Positions 1 to 9,030 of a stretch of DNA of 64,000 bases are shown one piece after another. This DNA is from UM-FILTER-49-7 sp964599895. GTDB taxonomy: Bacteria; Acidobacteriota; Holophagae; Thermotomaculales; Thermotomaculaceae. The stretch is from positions 33,386 through 97,385 of the forward strand of contig CAZRHT010000002.1 in assembly GCA_964599895.1 (NCBI GenBank), read 5' to 3'. A program made the position numbers and the translations under genes. Each line of letters opens with the position of its first letter. The stretch's first letter is position 1. Under the pieces are notes generated by a model, which was given only the letters and a program-made list of their open reading frames with translations, had not been told where the DNA came from and searched no databases.

Positions 1-1
1 C

Positions 2-721
2 CGGAATGAGATTCTGACGGATTATTTTAAATCCGGGGGGAAAGCCATGCTGTCCGTGGCCACCGGAAGGGAAGATCACGAATTCAACCTGACACTGAGC
101 TTGAAATGGGACAATTTTTACACTTCGCTGGGATGGCACCCCCATGATGCGAAGGATTTTGGAAAGAATGAAGAGGCTTTCTTACTTTCCGCAATTGAGA
201 AAAGAGAAATCCAGGCAGTGGGTGAAATCGGCCTGGACTATCACTACAACCTCTCGGAACGGGCTGAACAGCTCAGAACATTTGGCCGACAGATGGCTAT
301 AGCCGATAAGTCCGGATTGCCCGTCATTATTCACACCCGGGAAGCAGATCGGGATACCATGGACATCCTGAGACGGTACCGGAAGGTTCGGGGCATTCTC
401 CATTGTTACACTTCCGGCCGGGAACTGATGGAAGCAGGGCTGGAACTGGACTATTTTGTTTCTTTCAGCGGTATCATCACCTTTCAGAAATCCGCCGAAG
501 AGATCCGGGAGCTGTTGAAAGTTGTGCCACTGGATCGGCTGCTATTTGAAACTGATTCCCCCTACCTGGCGCCGGCTCCTTTCCGGGGCAAGCGAAATGA
601 TCCCCGGAAAGTTGTTTATGTCATTGAGAAAGCCGCTGAACTCAAGGGCCTCGAACCAGAAAAGCTTTCCGCCCAGGCAAACCAGAATTTCTACCAGATC
701 TTTCCTGGAAGAGAATTTTGA
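2..721 (+). CDS. tatD: TatD family metal-dependent hydrolase (5' end outside window)
   Basis: This is the C-terminal 239 codons of a TatD-type metal-dependent DNase of the amidohydrolase fold. The frame is open to the left edge, and the usual N-terminal metal-binding HxH segment (IDSHCHLD-like) is missing, so the gene starts before the window. Visible family motifs are EIGLDYHYN, HTREAD, LHCYTSG and ETDSPYLAPAPFRGK, which carry metal ligands and the catalytic Asp. TatD proteins act as 3'-5' exonucleases and D-aminoacyl-tRNA deacylase-like hydrolases in the cytoplasm. The gene is followed by 319 bp without a gene, so it is probably not cotranscribed with the fusion gene downstream. The ATG at 47 is internal, not the start. 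Confidence 0.93.
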   Translation, partial: RNEILTDYFKSGGKAMLSVATGREDHEFNLTLSLKWDNFYTSLGWHPHDAKDFGKNEEAFLLSAIEKREIQAVGEIGLDYHYNLSERAEQLRTFGRQMAIADKSGLPVIIHTREADRDTMDILRRYRKVRGILHCYTSGRELMEAGLELDYFVSFSGIITFQKSAEEIRELLKVVPLDRLLFETDSPYLAPAPFRGKRNDPRKVVYVIEKAAELKGLEPEKLSAQANQNFYQIFPGREF

Positions 722-1040
722 CGTTAAGCAGAAAGCGAGATTGAGCCAAAGCGGGAAAGTACGTAAAATCCTTTACATTGCCAAATCATCATTCCGCAAA
801 ACCCCCTTTTCGAATCCATGATTTTGTATTAATTTCTACTCCTTTTTCCCTGCACTCCCCCGGGATGAGTAGGAGAACGGCTGTGGAAAAGAGAAATAAT
901 AGAATTACCTCTCTTTGCCATTCTTCACTCGTCACTCATTACCCATCACCTGGCATAGCAGGACCGAAGGTTCCAGTGGAAATTCAAGGCAAAATCTGGG
1001 AAAATAAGGGGAAGAATAAAACGGAGCGAATGGAAATTCG
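722..1040. other. Intergenic stretch, no gene
   Basis: I see no gene here. The open frame at 778-1044 has no family resemblance and low-complexity composition. The stretch around 920-950 contains ACTCATTACCCATCAC (934-949), an inverted, 15-of-16 match to a segment at 46513-46528, so it may be part of a dispersed degenerate repeat. No clear promoter or terminator was found. Confidence 0.5.
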
Positions 1041-4000
1041 ATGAAAAAACTCACGACAAAGGTCCTGAAAGGCAGTGCAGTCCTCACATCCGGCACTCTG
1101 TTGTCCCGGTTATTGGGACTTACGCGTGAAATTCTTGCCGCAGCTTTTTTTGGTGGTGGTCGGATTTATGATGCCTTTGTCATTGCCTTTTCCGTTCCTG
1201 CACTTTTCCGCCGAATCCTTGGTGAAGAAATGTTTGAGCGGGCATTTATGCCTCCATTTGAACGGCTGAGAAGCCAGGGTCAGGCCGGTACAGCGAGGCG
1301 ACTGGTGGTCAGGCTTTTTATCATTCTCGGCCTGGTACTACTGGTTCTGACTGCTCTTCTCTTTTTCTTTATGCCGGCAGTGGTACATTTTCTGGCTCCG
1401 GGTCTTAGCCTAGATACTGAGCTGCAAACAATACTCCTTGGGAAACAGATTCTGCCCTTTCTGATTCTCATCAGTTTCTCAACCTTGACCGCAGCGGTGC
1501 TGTTGTTTTCTGACCGCAAACTGATCTACAGCACGGCACCCGCAGTAATGAACATGATAATTATTCTGGTTCTGGTTGGTTTCCATAAACACTTTGGCAT
1601 TGCCACCCTGATTGTTGCTTACCTTAGTGGTGCCACTGCCTTTCTCCTGTTCCAGTTACCCGCCTTTTTTAAAGTAATGAAAAGTTTGAAAGAAGACGAA
1701 ACAGAAGGTACCGAGGATCCGTTGAACCGTTCCCTGAAGGAGTCTTCCAGAATTTTTGTCACTGCTCTTGCCAACAAAGGTGTGGAAGTGGTGGATAGAA
1801 TGGTGGCCTCCCTGGTCGGCTCCGGGGCCATCTCCTCTCTCTGGTACAGCTTTCGAATCATACATCTGCCCTTTGCGATTATGGGGCTGGCCATTTCCCG
1901 TTCCATTGCACCGGAGCTCTCTCGTCTTAGAGGCAGCCGGAACCACCGGGATTTCAGTAATGTGATTCATTTGGGCCTCGATACAAATCTCTTTCTGCTG
2001 GTCCCGGTCACGGTTTTTTTCATGATGTTTTCCAGGGAAGTAATCACCTTGTTTTACTTCCGGGGTGCTTTCACACTGGAAGCAGTAAACCGTACTTCTC
2101 TGGCATTTTTCTACTACGCTCTTGCGATAACCCCGATGGGACTCATCGCCCTTCTCAACCGGATGTTTGCAGCATTTGAAAATAACCGGGCACCGATGCG
2201 GGTGGCTATTTTCGGAGCCGGCATTAATGTGGTTCTGGATTTTATTCTGTATCAGACACCGTTGAAGCAGGGTGGTATCGCGCTGGCAACTGCGATTTCA
2301 CAGACTGTGCAAGTGCTGCTCCTGTTTGCTGCGCTGCATCATTATCCCATCCGTATCCGGCTGAGCCGCATTCTGGCCACTTTGGGACAATTGCTGTTCG
2401 CCTTGCTCTTCTTTGTTCCAATTCTCATTGTGGGTAAGTTGTGGATGCCCGAAACGCTGCATTTTCTTCCTCTTTTCCTCTGGCTGGTGGGAATTGCCGT
2501 CATCGCTTTTCTGTTTTACGGAACGGTGGCCTATGGCTTTCTCCGGTCTCGACGAACCGAAAAAATGAAGGTGGTTCTCACGGGAGGCGGCACCGGCGGG
2601 CATGTTTATCCATCATTGTCCATCTACCAGATTCTTCTGGACAAAAATAGAATTTATCAAGTCAGATACTGGGGCATCCGAGGTAGGGCAGAAGAGGCCA
2701 TTGTTCCCAGAACCAATATCCCACTGGAATTTGTGCCTGCCGCACCCATTGCTGGTGGGTCTCCGGTCGCAAAGCTTCGATCCGGTGTCACCATTCTCCG
2801 CGGTACACTAACGGCCATGGGAAAACTGATACGCTTCAGACCTCACCTGGTGGTAGCTGCGGGAGGTTATGTCTCTGCTCCTGTGGTATTCGGTGCATAT
2901 CTCCTGAAACCCTTCCTGAAATTGAAAATTGTTATTGATGAACAGAACATGGTGCCGGGTCTCTTGAACAAGGTGGCCTCTCTGATGGCGGACGCCGTGC
3001 TTGTTAACTTTCGGGAAAGTGCTTACTTCATGTGGAGCAACCGTTGTGTGTACACCGGATATCCGGTACGTCCAGACTACCTGAAACCGGAAAAACAGCC
3101 GCTCGAACTCAGAAAAGAACTGGGAATACCGGAAAATGCCTTTCTTGTGGTGGTGTCTGGTGGCTCCATGGGAGCGAGGGCCATCAACCGGTGCCTTTCC
3201 GATGCTATGGATAGACTGTCTGAAATGGATAATTTGTTCGTTATACACAGTATCGGGATGAGCGAGACCCCCGAATATAACGCATTGAAAGATACAATTC
3301 ACCGCTTGACCGCGTCTATGGGCAAAAATTTTGATAAAGATACTCTGGAAGCTCGCAGGTCAGATGGCACCATTTTTTATCGGGGTTCCGACTATTTCCA
3401 TGATCTGTTCCGCTACCAGCAGGTGGCCGACTTGCTGATTTGTCGGGCGGGGGCCGGTGCGTTGGCTGAATCCATGGCACTTGCCAAACCCACTCTGTTG
3501 ATACCAAAGAGAGGACTTCCGGGGGACCACCAGGAACTGAACGCCATCAGCATTGCCGAGCAGGGAGCAATGGATGTTCTTTTTGAAGAGGCTGGTTCGG
3601 GAAGTGAGGTGGACAGGATTCCGGTGCCCCTGTTTCTGGAGCGTGTCGGCAAACTCATGGAAGATAAAGCATATCGGAATAGCCTGGGAGAATCCGCAGG
3701 ACGGATCTTTTTCCGTCATTCTGCTGAACGAATTTATAGCACAATTGATCGGGTAATCCGTCAGAAGGTAATCGAGGGCGAAACCCAGATCGTTGAACCC
3801 CGGTTTGTTCAATTTCAGCGGACCTTTGACAATCTGATTCACTTTCTGGATCACAACGCTTCAAGAAAGAATAATCTTTACGTTCGGTTCTACAACATAA
3901 AGGTACACGAATATCTGGCATCAGATCAGGTCCTTATCATAAACAAGGGAATCAAACTGATCGGTTCACTGAAACGGGTCGATCTCTACCCCTTTATCTA

Positions 4001-4520
4001 CGAAAACTTTGACTCGTTCCAGGGCTACCAAAAACGCAACGCTCTGGCCGCCTTGACCAAGGCCGACCAATTTCAGCCCCCTTTCAAGGGCCTGGTCGAA
4101 AAAGGACTAAGAGACAGCTACTTTGAGACCCGGCGGGAAGCCATCGCTTTGTTTAACCGCTTCTTTAACCAGTTGACAGATGAAGGAATTCACCGGCAAA
4201 TTCTTAAACTTCTGAATAAACAGATTGGAAGTTTCGAAGTGAAGGCAGAAGCAATTCGAGCGGCAGTGCGAATTCTGGAGCAGGACGCATTTTTGAAACA
4301 GATGGAGCCGATTCTCTTTGCCCGAAACATCCGCCACCGGGAAGCTTTACTGGATGCCATCCGAGATGGACTGAACCTCAACCGTTTTGACAACAAAGAA
4401 ATCGTTCGCAATTTCCTGAAGCGCATGTTGATTACGACATCCCAATTCCAACCGAGTTTTACGGTCCGCCAGCGCTTTATCACCACCATCAAAAAACTGG
4501 AGGAAACCAACCATGATTAA
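1041..4520 (+). CDS. Fusion protein: lipid II flippase MurJ + glycosyltransferase MurG + C-terminal helical-repeat tail
   Basis: One uninterrupted 1159-residue frame joins two peptidoglycan precursor enzymes. Residues 1 to about 505 match MurJ/MviN (start MKKLTTKVLKGSAVLTSGTL, then LLSRLLGLTREI; many hydrophobic helices), the MOP-family flippase that moves lipid II across the inner membrane. Residues 509 to about 905 match MurG, which adds GlcNAc to lipid I: GGGTGGHVYP at the N-lobe, DEQNMVPGLLN, VVSGGSMGARAIN, and a CRAGAGALAE segment in place of the usual SRAGA. The MurG part begins with its own Met (2565) but has no Shine-Dalgarno sequence there, so separate translation looks unlikely. Residues 905-1159 are an extra helical region resembling HEAT-like repeats. 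mraY overlaps the 3' end by 8 bp. The start codon has only a weak ribosome site. Domain assignment is firm; coupling of synthesis to flipping is inference. Confidence 0.93.
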   Translation: MKKLTTKVLKGSAVLTSGTLLSRLLGLTREILAAAFFGGGRIYDAFVIAFSVPALFRRILGEEMFERAFMPPFERLRSQGQAGTARRLVVRLFIILGLVLLVLTALLFFFMPAVVHFLAPGLSLDTELQTILLGKQILPFLILISFSTLTAAVLLFSDRKLIYSTAPAVMNMIIILVLVGFHKHFGIATLIVAYLSGATAFLLFQLPAFFKVMKSLKEDETEGTEDPLNRSLKESSRIFVTALANKGVEVVDRMVASLVGSGAISSLWYSFRIIHLPFAIMGLAISRSIAPELSRLRGSRNHRDFSNVIHLGLDTNLFLLVPVTVFFMMFSREVITLFYFRGAFTLEAVNRTSLAFFYYALAITPMGLIALLNRMFAAFENNRAPMRVAIFGAGINVVLDFILYQTPLKQGGIALATAISQTVQVLLLFAALHHYPIRIRLSRILATLGQLLFALLFFVPILIVGKLWMPETLHFLPLFLWLVGIAVIAFLFYGTVAYGFLRSRRTEKMKVVLTGGGTGGHVYPSLSIYQILLDKNRIYQVRYWGIRGRAEEAIVPRTNIPLEFVPAAPIAGGSPVAKLRSGVTILRGTLTAMGKLIRFRPHLVVAAGGYVSAPVVFGAYLLKPFLKLKIVIDEQNMVPGLLNKVASLMADAVLVNFRESAYFMWSNRCVYTGYPVRPDYLKPEKQPLELRKELGIPENAFLVVVSGGSMGARAINRCLSDAMDRLSEMDNLFVIHSIGMSETPEYNALKDTIHRLTASMGKNFDKDTLEARRSDGTIFYRGSDYFHDLFRYQQVADLLICRAGAGALAESMALAKPTLLIPKRGLPGDHQELNAISIAEQGAMDVLFEEAGSGSEVDRIPVPLFLERVGKLMEDKAYRNSLGESAGRIFFRHSAERIYSTIDRVIRQKVIEGETQIVEPRFVQFQRTFDNLIHFLDHNASRKNNLYVRFYNIKVHEYLASDQVLIINKGIKLIGSLKRVDLYPFIYENFDSFQGYQKRNALAALTKADQFQPPFKGLVEKGLRDSYFETRREAIALFNRFFNQLTDEGIHRQILKLLNKQIGSFEVKAEAIRAAVRILEQDAFLKQMEPILFARNIRHREALLDAIRDGLNLNRFDNKEIVRNFLKRMLITTSQFQPSFTVRQRFITTIKKLEETNHD

Positions 4521-5619
4521 ACTGCTGGTGGAAGCCCTCACGGGAAATGGAATGGACATTGGCGTTCTACGACTGGTCAACTACCTCAGTTTCCGCGTTA
4601 TCATGGGAATGGTCACATCCCTTCTCTTTGCCTTGACCTTCGGTTTTCGTTTCATTGTTTTTCTCTACCGGAAGAAGCTCCGGGACGTCTCCGGAGATAT
4701 TTCAGCCATAAACGCCTTCGGGAAACGGGGAATTCCAACCGCTGGCGGTCTGCTGGTTATGTTGTCTGTGGCATTCTCCGTCCTGCTCTGGGGAGACCTG
4801 ACCAACCGTTTTACCATCGTTCTCGTGGGCGGATTTCTCTACCTGGGTCTGGTGGGTTTTATTGACGACTTCCAGAAAGTTCGGTTCAAGTCATCTCTTT
4901 CCGGACTGAGCCAGTTGGGAAAGACCCTGCTCTTACTGCTGTTCATCATCCCTTTTGCTCTTTTTCTTGTTTCCGCCCTGAATCCAGTCCCGGAACCCCT
5001 TCGAACGGTCATTTTTATTCCCTTCCTGAAAAATCCTGTTCTGAATCTCAGTACCGGATTCTATATCGCCTTCGTTGTTTTTGCGGTCTTTTCCATAGTC
5101 AATGCAGTCAATATCACTGACGGCATGGACGGACTGCTGGGGGGGACAGCCATCCTCACAATTGGCGTGTATATGATTTTTGCCTATATCATTGGAAATG
5201 CCGTATATGCCAACTACCTTCTCTTTCCGTTTGTGGCTGGGACAGGAGAGATTGCCGTGTTCGGTGCAATTCTTATCGGCGCACTCTTTGGGTTTTTATG
5301 GTTTAACACCTATCCGGCAGAGGTGTTTCTCGGGGACACCGGGTCACTGGCAGTGGGTGGTGCCATCGCCATGATGGCCTTTCTGACCAAACAGGAACTG
5401 CTCTTCCCAATCGTCGGCGGGCTCTTTGTATTCGAGATATTTACATCCCTCCTTCAACAGAAAATCGGCGGTCGTCTGGGCCGGCGCATTCTTCACCGGG
5501 CCCCCTTCCACCATGAAATGACCCACCGGGGCATCGCGGAACCCAAGGTTGTTGTGCGCCTCATCATTGTATCTATCATCCTGGCTCTCATAGCACTTCT
5601 TTCACTCAAAGTGAGGTAG
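4513..5619 (+). CDS. mraY: Phospho-N-acetylmuramoyl-pentapeptide transferase MraY
   Basis: MraY makes lipid I by transferring phospho-MurNAc-pentapeptide from UDP to undecaprenyl phosphate at the inner membrane. The 368-residue length fits the family. Motifs seen include FGKRGIPTAGG, GFIDDFQKVRF with the paired Asp, NAVNITDGMDGL, VFLGDTGSLAVGG and HRAPFHHEMTHRGIAEPKVV, the last being the HHH-type segment (here HH-E) that separates MraY from WecA-like enzymes. About ten membrane helices are evident. Its ATG lies inside the end of the MurJ-MurG fusion gene (8-bp overlap), so the two are probably translationally coupled. The pair covers lipid I formation, lipid II formation and flipping. This differs from the usual mra/dcw cluster, none of whose other members is visible here. 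Confidence 0.93.
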   Translation: MIKLLVEALTGNGMDIGVLRLVNYLSFRVIMGMVTSLLFALTFGFRFIVFLYRKKLRDVSGDISAINAFGKRGIPTAGGLLVMLSVAFSVLLWGDLTNRFTIVLVGGFLYLGLVGFIDDFQKVRFKSSLSGLSQLGKTLLLLLFIIPFALFLVSALNPVPEPLRTVIFIPFLKNPVLNLSTGFYIAFVVFAVFSIVNAVNITDGMDGLLGGTAILTIGVYMIFAYIIGNAVYANYLLFPFVAGTGEIAVFGAILIGALFGFLWFNTYPAEVFLGDTGSLAVGGAIAMMAFLTKQELLFPIVGGLFVFEIFTSLLQQKIGGRLGRRILHRAPFHHEMTHRGIAEPKVVVRLIIVSIILALIALLSLKVR

Positions 5620-5839
5620 CAAATGAATGTTGAATGTGAAAAATAACAATGCCCACCACAGGATTCAAGAATGACCGCTTACTGTGAAAAGCCCAGAATT
5701 CGCCCTCATTCTACAGAATAAAAAAAGGATAGTCCGGAGCCTTCTGAGGTACAATAGCAACATCTTTAGTACTGGAGTGGCTTGAATAACAATAATTCGG
5801 CATGGATAATGCCGCGTACCGCTTCATGGAGGATGCATA

Positions 5840-6466
5840 ATGAACGACTTGACCGGCATTCTACTCAAAGAGGGATTGACACTGGCCCTCGGATTCTTGT
5901 TCGGATATGTACGGCAAAAACTGCGTAAGCCAATCGGATTCGGCACCTTCATTTTCGTATCCGTAGGCGCATGTTCGTTGTCCATCATTGCCTTGCGCCT
6001 ACCTGTCGCGAACACGGTTCCGCTCCTTGCAGCGATCGTCACCGGCATCGGCTTTCTGGGAGCCGGCGCACTGATCAAGTCGGGTGAAAAAATCCACGGT
6101 TTCACATCTGCGGCATTGATCTGGCTGTTCGCCATTTTTGGACTCACCATCGGCGTCGGGGAAGTATGGGTTGGTATAACGATCTACGTCATTGTCTGGG
6201 TGGTCTCACTTGTGGATGATCTCTTTCAGCGAAGGGGTCTGGGCGCATACACCAAACAACTTCGGGTTGTTGCGGAATCTCCCCTCCCTGACGAGTCAAT
6301 TCATTCCGGGCCCCTGGAGGGACACGAATGCCGACTGACCGCCGTCAGTTCCGACCGCACCGCTTCCCTGCACACATTCACATACGATATCGTGCTTTCT
6401 GGCGAAGCCAGTATACAACTGGTGGCCCAGCTTCTATCCCAGAATGGTGTTCGCACGTTGATGTAG
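5840..6466 (+). CDS. MgtC/SapB family membrane protein
   Basis: The 208-residue protein has the MgtC N-terminal membrane domain: a GFLFGYVRQK segment, GFGTFIFVSVGAC, an IVTGIGFLGAGALIK core and about four or five hydrophobic helices up to residue 135. A soluble C-terminal part follows (about 135-208). MgtC proteins are linked to growth at low magnesium and, in pathogens, to control of the F-type ATPase; in environmental bacteria the role is unclear. A good ribosome site (GGAGG at about 5827) precedes the ATG. The 220 bp upstream contain a small hairpin (GGCAT-N5-ATGCC) but no magnesium riboswitch that I can recognise. It stands alone between mraY and a convergent sensor kinase gene. Confidence 0.85.
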   Translation: MNDLTGILLKEGLTLALGFLFGYVRQKLRKPIGFGTFIFVSVGACSLSIIALRLPVANTVPLLAAIVTGIGFLGAGALIKSGEKIHGFTSAALIWLFAIFGLTIGVGEVWVGITIYVIVWVVSLVDDLFQRRGLGAYTKQLRVVAESPLPDESIHSGPLEGHECRLTAVSSDRTASLHTFTYDIVLSGEASIQLVAQLLSQNGVRTLM

Positions 6467-6639
6467 AATGAATCAGACTATTTTGGTTGAATCCTTTTTA
6501 AAATTATGGATTTACAGGCTATAGTGATGGTGTCAGCTAGACCTGGCCGACTGCATCCACCAACCCTGCTGAAGTAGTCCGGGATGAAAGATAAATGTCC
6601 ACATTTGATGGGTCTTTCAGCGGTCCTCCCGGTCGCTGA

Positions 6640-9030
6640 TTATTGTCTGTCCTTCAGCACATCATCCAGGACTCTCGCCATCTGTTCCGAGCTGTATGGT
6701 TTGGACATGATTGTGGTTCGGGGCAATGACTTTGTTTTTACATCATTCAGCATTTCACTATAACCGGATAGAAGAATAACCGGTCTTAAATCACCCCGTT
6801 TGCGCATATTCTCAATTAATTGAATGCCATTGATGTGGGGCATGTTCAGGTCCGTGATCAGCAGATCATCCGCCTTCGGCTTTTCTTTAAGGCGCTGGTC
6901 AGCTTTTCGACTATCCTGTTCCACATAGACAGAATATCCCCACGATGACAGTAATTGACCAGTTGATTTCCCAATATTTTCTTCGTCATCCACAAATAGG
7001 ATTCGGCCCGTTCCAGCATGAGGCTTTTCGTTTGTTTCAGAAATTTCAGCGTCGCGTTGCGGCATCATCGTGGGCAGTACCACTGTCACGATTGTCCCCT
7101 TCCCGGGTGTGGAGTGAACGTCGATTGTCCCCTTGAGGCTGCTTACGATCCCGTGAACGACAGCCAGTCCCATGCCGGAACCCTGGCCGACAGGTTTTGT
7201 TGTAAAGTAGGGTTCAAAGATGCGCTTTTGTGTCTCTGAATCCATTCCAACACCAGTGTCTTCGATGGAAAGAATACAGGCTGCTTTATTCTCGTTTCCG
7301 GTTCTGGTTTCCAGTTTCAGTTGAACAGTCAAAACTCCACCCGTTTCCTGCATGGCATGAAAGGCATTGGTACACAGGTTCATAGCGATCTGGTACAACT
7401 GGGACGGCTCGGCCATCACGTATATGTCTGTAGTTTCAATTTCCTTTCGAACGGAGATGCTCTTGGGCAGGGTTGCCTTGAGCAGTTTGACCGCCTCTTT
7501 GAGAATCAGTGAAATTTGAATTGGCTTCTTCTCCTGTCTGGCTTGACGACTGAAAGTCATGATCTGTCCTACCAGGTCAGTTGCCCGGTGAATGGCTTTT
7601 TGAATTTCCAGCATACTCTCATGTTCCGCCGTCCCCGGCTTCAGTTGTTCAATGATGATGTCCGAGTACGTGAACATATATGTCAGAATATTGTTGAAAT
7701 CATGGGCGATCCCGCCTGCAAGAGTGCCGATGGACTCCATCCGCTGGTTGTATTCCATTACTTCTTCCATCTTTCTTCGCTCATTGATCTGATTCACAAA
7801 TGCATCAATCAACTGATTGGTTCTGGACACAACCCGTCGAAAGTCGGTCCCGACTTTATCCGGATCGCCTCTGGCATGTAATTTACCCTTTAAGATTTCA
7901 TCCACCAGATTTTCCGTTTCGGATGTAACTCTGGAGATACCCCTGCTGAAGAACGCTGATATTAGAAATGCCAGGGACAATAGCAATGCGATTGACAGCA
8001 ACATAATAATCAAGATCCGGCTGTTGAGGGCCTCCGCTATCCGCTGGTCAATTTCCCGTTCGTCTATCTCAGCCATCAGGGCCCATGAAAAAGTGCCCAG
8101 CTTCACCGGTCCGTAAGCGGACAGTACACGGTTCCCATTGTAGTCCGTCACTATCTCAGCCCCGGTTTCTCCATCAAGTGCTTTCTGAGAGGCCACCGTG
8201 TCCACGCCATTATTCTTCACCGATCCGGATAGAGAGGCCAGTATGGAATGCCCTTTCGGGTCCAGGTAGGAGTCGGAACGCATGAGCTGGTCCCGGCCCA
8301 CCAGGTATGTTTCCCCAGTTTTGCCCATTCCGGACCGTTCGCCCATTATCCTGTCAATGGAATCCATTGAGATTTGCACAGCAAGGTAGCCCACTGTGCT
8401 TTCTCCATCTTTCACCCGGACAATTGCAAATTGTGCAGGGACGTTGTTGGATGGCTGGTAGAGGTGGGTGTCCGTCAAGACGACGTCGCCAGAAGAACGG
8501 GCTAATTTCCAGGCATCACAGAGCGGTGATCGTGTCCGGGATAGAATGGTGCCAAAATCCGGTTCTTTGATTACGCTGAAGGCAACCATTCCATCCTCCG
8601 GTTCTATCAGAAACAGGTCATAAAATCCGTGTTGTTTTACGAAATACTCGAAATAGTCAATGTACTGATCATGGATGATCCTGTAGTCTGAATCCGCTTC
8701 AAATTTACCACGCGTGAGTCCCGAAAGAGGCGTCTGCTTTTCGGCTCCGACATTCTGCTGACGCCATTGTTTCATATCACGGAAAAATTGCCTGACTTGT
8801 GGATTACGGGCCAGTACCCGGACCTGTGATTTTGTTTCATTGAAGAAATGCTCCAACTGGTGGATTTTGATATTCCGAATGGACTCGAATTGTTGAAATG
8901 CCTGATCTTTTAGAATGTTACGTGAAGCCGTGTAGCTCATCAGAGCAAATATCATCAGCGGAAGGAGGCCGGCGACGAGGAATCCCATCACCAGCAGCGC
9001 TTTGATTGAAACATCTCTCAACATGGGCAA
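6640..9030 (-). CDS. Hybrid sensor histidine kinase with periplasmic sensor domain
   Basis: The 796-residue protein has a first membrane helix near residues 10-30, a large periplasmic Cache-like sensor region (about 35-330), a second membrane helix (about 335-358), a HAMP-like linker and a kinase core. The phospho-acceptor His443 lies in GGIAHDFNNIL, the HDFNN type of H-box. The ATPase domain shows the N-box (NLCTNAFHAM) and G-boxes (EDTGVGMD, GSGMGLAVVHG). A receiver domain fills about residues 670-796, with its Asp in LLITDLNMP. It overlaps the upstream response-regulator gene by 13 bp, so the two form an operon. Divergence from amt hints at nutrient sensing, but the ligand cannot be read from the sequence. 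Confidence 0.93.
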   Translation of the reverse strand: MPMLRDVSIKALLVMGFLVAGLLPLMIFALMSYTASRNILKDQAFQQFESIRNIKIHQLEHFFNETKSQVRVLARNPQVRQFFRDMKQWRQQNVGAEKQTPLSGLTRGKFEADSDYRIIHDQYIDYFEYFVKQHGFYDLFLIEPEDGMVAFSVIKEPDFGTILSRTRSPLCDAWKLARSSGDVVLTDTHLYQPSNNVPAQFAIVRVKDGESTVGYLAVQISMDSIDRIMGERSGMGKTGETYLVGRDQLMRSDSYLDPKGHSILASLSGSVKNNGVDTVASQKALDGETGAEIVTDYNGNRVLSAYGPVKLGTFSWALMAEIDEREIDQRIAEALNSRILIIMLLSIALLLSLAFLISAFFSRGISRVTSETENLVDEILKGKLHARGDPDKVGTDFRRVVSRTNQLIDAFVNQINERRKMEEVMEYNQRMESIGTLAGGIAHDFNNILTYMFTYSDIIIEQLKPGTAEHESMLEIQKAIHRATDLVGQIMTFSRQARQEKKPIQISLILKEAVKLLKATLPKSISVRKEIETTDIYVMAEPSQLYQIAMNLCTNAFHAMQETGGVLTVQLKLETRTGNENKAACILSIEDTGVGMDSETQKRIFEPYFTTKPVGQGSGMGLAVVHGIVSSLKGTIDVHSTPGKGTIVTVVLPTMMPQRDAEISETNEKPHAGTGRILFVDDEENIGKSTGQLLSSWGYSVYVEQDSRKADQRLKEKPKADDLLITDLNMPHINGIQLIENMRKRGDLRPVILLSGYSEMLNDVKTKSLPRTTIMSKPYSSEQMARVLDDVLKDRQ

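Noticed and set aside
778..1044. 88-codon open frame between tatD and the MurJ-MurG gene
   Set aside because: Low-complexity composition with no signal, no ribosome site and overlap with the repeat-like stretch.
6617..6637. CAGCG/CGCTG inverted repeat after the sensor kinase as a terminator
   Set aside because: The stem is short with a poorly paired middle and no T run follows on either strand.
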